This document shows, in pieces, positions 59,091 to 64,000 of a DNA stretch of 64,000 bases. Below the pieces are notes generated by a model. The model was not told where the DNA came from. It ran no database searches and saw nothing but the letters and a program-made list of their open reading frames with translations. Position 1 is the first letter of the stretch; each line of letters begins with the position of its first letter. The DNA lies in assembly GCF_003597395.2 (NCBI RefSeq), contig NC_133770.1, forward strand, positions 93,588,550 to 93,652,549, written 5' to 3'. The stretch comes from Chelonoidis abingdonii. Taxonomy: Eukaryota > Chordata > Testudines > Testudinidae. Made by a program: the position numbers and the translations under genes.

Positions 59091-61196
59091 CCTCTCTCAA
59101 CATGACACGAGCCGGCGGGCCCCTGGCCCTGTTACTTCTGGACATGAATTCGAGAGTCTGCCCCTCCCGCCCCTAGAGGCAAGGGCACGAACGTGCGGGC
59201 GCTTTGGTGGGGCTGGGGCCTTTCAAGGGCCCTGGGCCTAAGGGGACCCCGGGCCTGCCTGCAGCTCTAAAGGCCTTTCAGAGTGCCAGAGCAATGTAGT
59301 TCCTGGCACGCAGGTTTCATGTGAATCCATGCTGTTCCTAGTTGGCCTCTGGGTGACGCTAGGTTTCTGTTAAAACAAATGTCTACAATATGCCGCGAAA
59401 TCCAACTGAAAGAGGCTACAGTTGTTGTCACATGATCTACTCAGGATCCAGCCTTCTTAGAGCTGTGTAGATGCAGTGCTTTTTAAGCTATTAGGTAACA
59501 ATAAATGTAGGACTGCTGAGGCCAAATCAAAGAAGATAAACTGATACAATGCACATAGGAAATTAAGGACTAAAAACTGCCTAGATGTGAATTTTCACCA
59601 ATAGTCCAATTTTTTAGAGAAAAATAGGAATTTTATACCTGTTAAGTCTATCTAGAAAAACATCCCCAACTGTGACCTTACTCAATTTGCTGCATAAATG
59701 CAGGACCTAAAGAATAAGCAAGCAGTTCAGAGCCGCTAGAGAGCATGCTCTACCTATAGAGCATCAGGAAGCGATGCCTGTCAAGAGCCCACTCGCATTA
59801 GACTTGGACCATCCACATAGACGAGATGCGATTGAGGCAAATTGTTCTTGCCCAATGAGTGAGGACAAGAGAGTGTGAGGAGAGTGAATCGGGGGAAGGG
59901 AGGATCCCGCCAATAAGATGTGGTAACTTAAAAAATCTTTATACTCTGCGATGTGATTCGTTTAATAGTAGTGTTTATAATCTGACTTTAAATCGTTTCA
60001 ACTGAGGTTTCCTGGTGGTCGTACTTGGGCCGTCTAGACACTTGTGGTTGTTGTGGGCGAGCAAACAGCCAAAGAAGAGACGCTGAAATAGCGCATCTAG
60101 CTCAATTGGGCTTCCGACGGTAACGCTTTGTCATCGAGTCGAGACTGGACCCAGAAAGTGTACACTCTACAGACAGACGGAGCAGTGGCCAAAGCGAAGG
60201 CAAAAGTGAGGGGACTGTCAAGGTCTCAACAGCAGGTCAACGGCAGAGGCAAGGAACAGAATGAGCTCCTCGTGACTCCAACTCAGTGGCCCTAGTCTAG
60301 ACATGAGTAGCAGTGATATTAATTTGCATTAATAATTATACTTGGTGCAGGTAACCTTTTGGACTTGAGATCATTATATTCAAATGGTGTTTTATTGAAT
60401 TGCTTATACAAGGTTTATACATGTTTGATAGTTACTTTAATATCAAAGTTGTACTGTTAATTTGTTTTAGAAGGATTATTCTTTGCTATCGAAGTCGTTT
60501 CCAGTAAGAAGATAAAATAGCTTGATCGTAGTGCTGCTTGAAAATAACTGAAGTTTAAAAAAGGGGAAAAAATGAAACACGCTTCCCACTCCAGGCGTTG
60601 CATTGAAATAACATGCTTCATTTTCTCAGTGAAGGCAGTTAATGCAACAAGATTACAAACTGTATACACCAAATAAAACCTCAGCCTAAGTCGTAGGTGT
60701 TTAAAACATGTTCATCACTATATTAAACTAATTCAAATAAACTACATAAACAATTCAGGAGGCATTTATGGGAATTTGGCTGGGAGAAGTAAATTGTTAA
60801 AGCTCCTCCCAATAAAACTACACCGTTTTTCAATTATTCAGGATCATCAAAGCCGCATAAAATGTTTGTAAAAAAATAAATTCTTATTACTAATGGACAT
60901 GGTATTGTAGATTCATCTCTGGAACTGATCATTCTGCGTTACACATAGGCAGCTTCAGGGAGCGTAGGATCTCTCTCAGAGAAGTGTATATAGTGCATGA
61001 CACTGATGAAATGGAAAGTGATAGTATGTAACTAGATCAGTATTGAGGAAAAGAGCAAAGGAGTTTTGCTCTTTTCAGTCTAAGCATGCTGTTATGGCCG
61101 TTTTTATTTTTTTTTTTTTTTTTTTTTTTTTTTTGGTTTTTTCTATTTGTGTGCATAGTATACAGTACCAGTGCACATGAGAATGATATTGCATGA
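59091..61196. other. Unassigned spacer between the two exon-1 copies
   Basis: 59100-59280 is GC-rich. 59300-60340 has no feature I can identify and reads unlike the surrounding repeat-bearing intergenic DNA. 60340-61100 is AT-rich without recognisable genes. A run of 34 T follows at 61101-61134, after which a short AT-rich piece leads straight into the CpG-rich exon-1 block at 61197. A tRNA A-box-like string near 60090 lacks a convincing cloverleaf. Confidence 0.5.
61101..61134. repeat. Poly-T run upstream of intact BMPER exon 1
   Basis: T homopolymer of about 34 bases, broken by a single A near its start. It could be the reverse of a retroposon poly-A tail, or a place where an assembly was joined. 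No retroposon body is recognisable next to it. Confidence 0.8.
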
Positions 61197-61352
61197 GAGG
61201 TTCGGGCGGGGAAACACCGCGCCGCCCTGGGGAGACTCAGAGCAGCGGCGGCAGCGGCGGCAGCAGCAGGACCCCTCCTCCCTCCCTGTCCGGCTCCTCA
61301 CACGCCGGGAGCCCCTCTCGCTGCCGCAGCCGGGGCTCGGCTCCAGGGGACG
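61197..61352 (+). promoter_or_regulatory. BMPER: BMPER 5' leader and CpG island around exon 1
   Basis: GC- and CpG-rich DNA begins abruptly at 61197 and continues through exon 1 to about 61730. The stretch before the start codon is probably 5' untranslated region. It contains a trinucleotide tract of GCA/GCG units at about 61241-61269. No TATA box is evident and the transcription start cannot be placed. The expected CpG-rich promoter further upstream is missing: bases before 61197 are AT-rich and include a long T run, whereas the broken copy at 58313 does have such a flank. Confidence 0.7.
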
Positions 61353-61479
61353 ATGCTCTGGCTCTCCAGCGGCAGGGCTCTGGCTCCGCTGCTCCGCTCC
61401 CCCGCGGTCCCCTTCGCCGCCTGGCTCCTGCTTAGCCCCCTGTGGGGCCAGATGTCTCTGGCTTCCTCCTTCCTGACAG
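61353..61479 (+). CDS. BMPER: BMPER exon 1: start codon and signal peptide
   Basis: First coding exon of BMPER, a secreted extracellular modulator of BMP signalling (crossveinless-2 homologue; chordin-like VWC domains followed by VWD and TIL domains). The reading frame starts MLWLSSGRALAP, has a hydrophobic core around residues 19-31 (VPFAAWLLLSPLW), and ends MSLASSFLTG, the stretch I recognise from vertebrate BMPER at the signal peptide/mature junction. An A stands at -3 of the start codon. The exon ends after the first base of codon 43 (phase 1) at a consensus donor, ACAG|GTAAGC. It joins in frame to the exon at 62684, whose product continues the known protein order. The N-terminal half of the signal peptide is variable among species, so recognition rests on the last ten residues plus exon 2. 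Exons 3 onward lie beyond the window. Confidence 0.93.
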
Positions 61480-62787
<1,308 letters not shown>

Positions 62788-63494
62788 TAGTAAGAACACT
62801 AAGGGCTGTACTAAAAGTAACTGTGCAAAGAAAGGAATACATTGTATAATCAAATCTTGGGTATTTGTTGCCTTTATGCAATGCAAGGTTATCTCAGTGC
62901 TGAGCTAACTAGAAAATATTCCAGTTCGCTATCTTGGAATCATCATTTTGACTTTAAACTCATAAATGACTTTAATATGACATTGTGAGACTCACTGATT
63001 ACTACATTCATAATGTGCATTCATGGTGAGAATTATTTTCACAAAGTAACGTGCTCTAGTACAAAAGATTTCTCTATAGCCAATACCTATGAGCAGAGCA
63101 AAGAGGTTGAAATATGAGGTTTGAGGGTGCTATTGCTTTCAACCTATACAGATACTGACTGTTGAAAAAAATGGCATAAAGGATACATGAGGGATACAAC
63201 AAGTTAGTAAAGCAAAAAAATGCAGATGATTTAAAGTCCAAAACTTTAGTTTTGAAAGTACAACACAGTATATTTTCAGGCACTTTTGACTACACTGATT
63301 GTAATAAGAAGCCAATGTGAACATACATGATACTTTTATAAAATGTGTCATTCTGAGGATGTCACTGCTGTTTGTACTGGAAATTCAGCTGCCATAGTCA
63401 TTAACAATTACACTACTTTGTAATCCTTTCCTGAGGAAATATCCCCTGTTCTTGCACTGCCTTTCAGTTTCATGGTTAAACATTTTGGATGCTC

Positions 63495-63572
63495 TTTAGT
63501 TGAGCAAATCTACTGAAATCAGTTGGAGTCTTTCCATTGCTATTGATGGATTTTGGGTCAGGCCCAATGATA
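63495..63572. repeat. Palindromic repeat, right half (GGCCTGATCCAAAGCCC family)
   Basis: TGATGGATTTTGGGTCAGGC is the conserved right arm; the left arm is eroded (CTACTGAAATCAGTTGG). Located in BMPER intron 2. Confidence 0.5.
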
Positions 63573-63954
63573 ACTTTTTAGATATCAATGACAAAAGGGG
63601 AGGGGGGAAGAGAGGCATAGAGGTGAAAGAAATAAAAAGAAAAACAAAAAAATACGTGAAGATGGATTTTATAATGGGTCCAAGATTATATGTTTCCCAA
63701 CTATCTGCCACATAGCTCTAACTAACAGAAAGGAGTTAGGAGCAGCGAAGAAACAATTTATGTAGAAATTCAATGTCAGACTAAAAGTAACACATCAGGG
63801 AAAAATATTTATATTTTTAGACCTCAATTTGTGACATTGACTCAGTCAACACACTTTTAGAAAACATAGATTAACTTGGCTTGAAAACAAGGTAGATGAA
63901 CATTGCAAAAAGTACTGGAAGACTAGAAGAATTTGGACTCTATATGGTCTAAAG

Positions 63955-64000
63955 CAGTGGTTCTCAACTGGGGTCCAGGGCCCCCAGGGCGCACAAGCAG
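63955..64000. mobile_element. hAT element, left end only
   Basis: CAGTGGTTCTCAACTGGGGT is a hAT-type terminal inverted repeat, directly followed by family-like sequence to the window edge. The expected target duplication would be GTCTAAAG; its partner lies outside the window. It inserts into BMPER intron 2. Confidence 0.65.

Noticed and set aside
60088..60160. Possible tRNA gene (TAGCTCAATTGGG resembles an A box)
   Set aside because: No matching B box at the right spacing and no cloverleaf; also inside a sequence patch I do not trust.

Overview
This is vertebrate nuclear DNA, most likely from a turtle (a crocodilian is the less likely alternative). The evidence is AT-rich, intron/intergenic-like sequence with no operon structure, many CR1 LINE pieces on both strands, MIR and a tRNA-headed short repeat, Penelope-like debris, a solo LTR, and hAT and Harbinger-like elements of kinds I associate with chelonian genomes. 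The species call rests on remembered repeat families, not on a search.

Only one host gene is recognisable: BMPER (BMP-binding endothelial regulator, the vertebrate crossveinless-2 homologue) at the right end on the + strand. Exon 1 holds the start codon (61353-61479) and exon 2 is 62684-62769. Together they give the first 71 complete codons, with consensus splice sites and matching phases. The rest of the gene lies beyond base 64000. Nothing else in the first 58 kb reads as a host protein-coding gene, which fits the long intergenic interval upstream of BMPER in other vertebrates.

Layout: 1-3290 holds CR1 and old repeat fragments. 3292-5897 is a decayed Harbinger-like element carrying a broken Myb-like reading frame; inside it are a tRNA-headed repeat and, within that, a hAT miniature element with a perfect 8-bp target duplication. 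5900-14580 is ordinary intergenic DNA with LINE tails and small inverted-repeat elements. 14588-15465 is a solo LTR with a perfect 5-bp duplication. 15500-32400 is a mosaic of CR1, MIR, Harbinger-like and hAT-like miniature elements, including nested pairs. 35391-35899 and 40815-41229 are hAT miniature elements. 46012-49352 is a nearly full-length hAT element with a frameshifted transposase on the - strand. 51655-52077 is the tail of a Penelope-like element. 52300-56900 shows little. 56930-58030 is a 39-bp minisatellite with extreme purine/pyrimidine strand bias. 58040-61860 is the BMPER 5' region.

The most unusual feature is that the BMPER exon-1 region occurs twice. The copy at 61197-61860 is clean and codes. 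The copy at about 58313-59090 has the same order of blocks but is riddled with small insertions, deletions and substitutions; it has lost the start codon and the splice donor. The broken copy keeps a CpG-rich upstream flank, while the intact copy begins abruptly after a 34-T run in AT-rich DNA. I read this as probably an assembly artefact (an uncorrected noisy long-read copy or second haplotype), with a real decayed duplication as the alternative. I found no new multi-gene system, CRISPR array or confident RNA gene.
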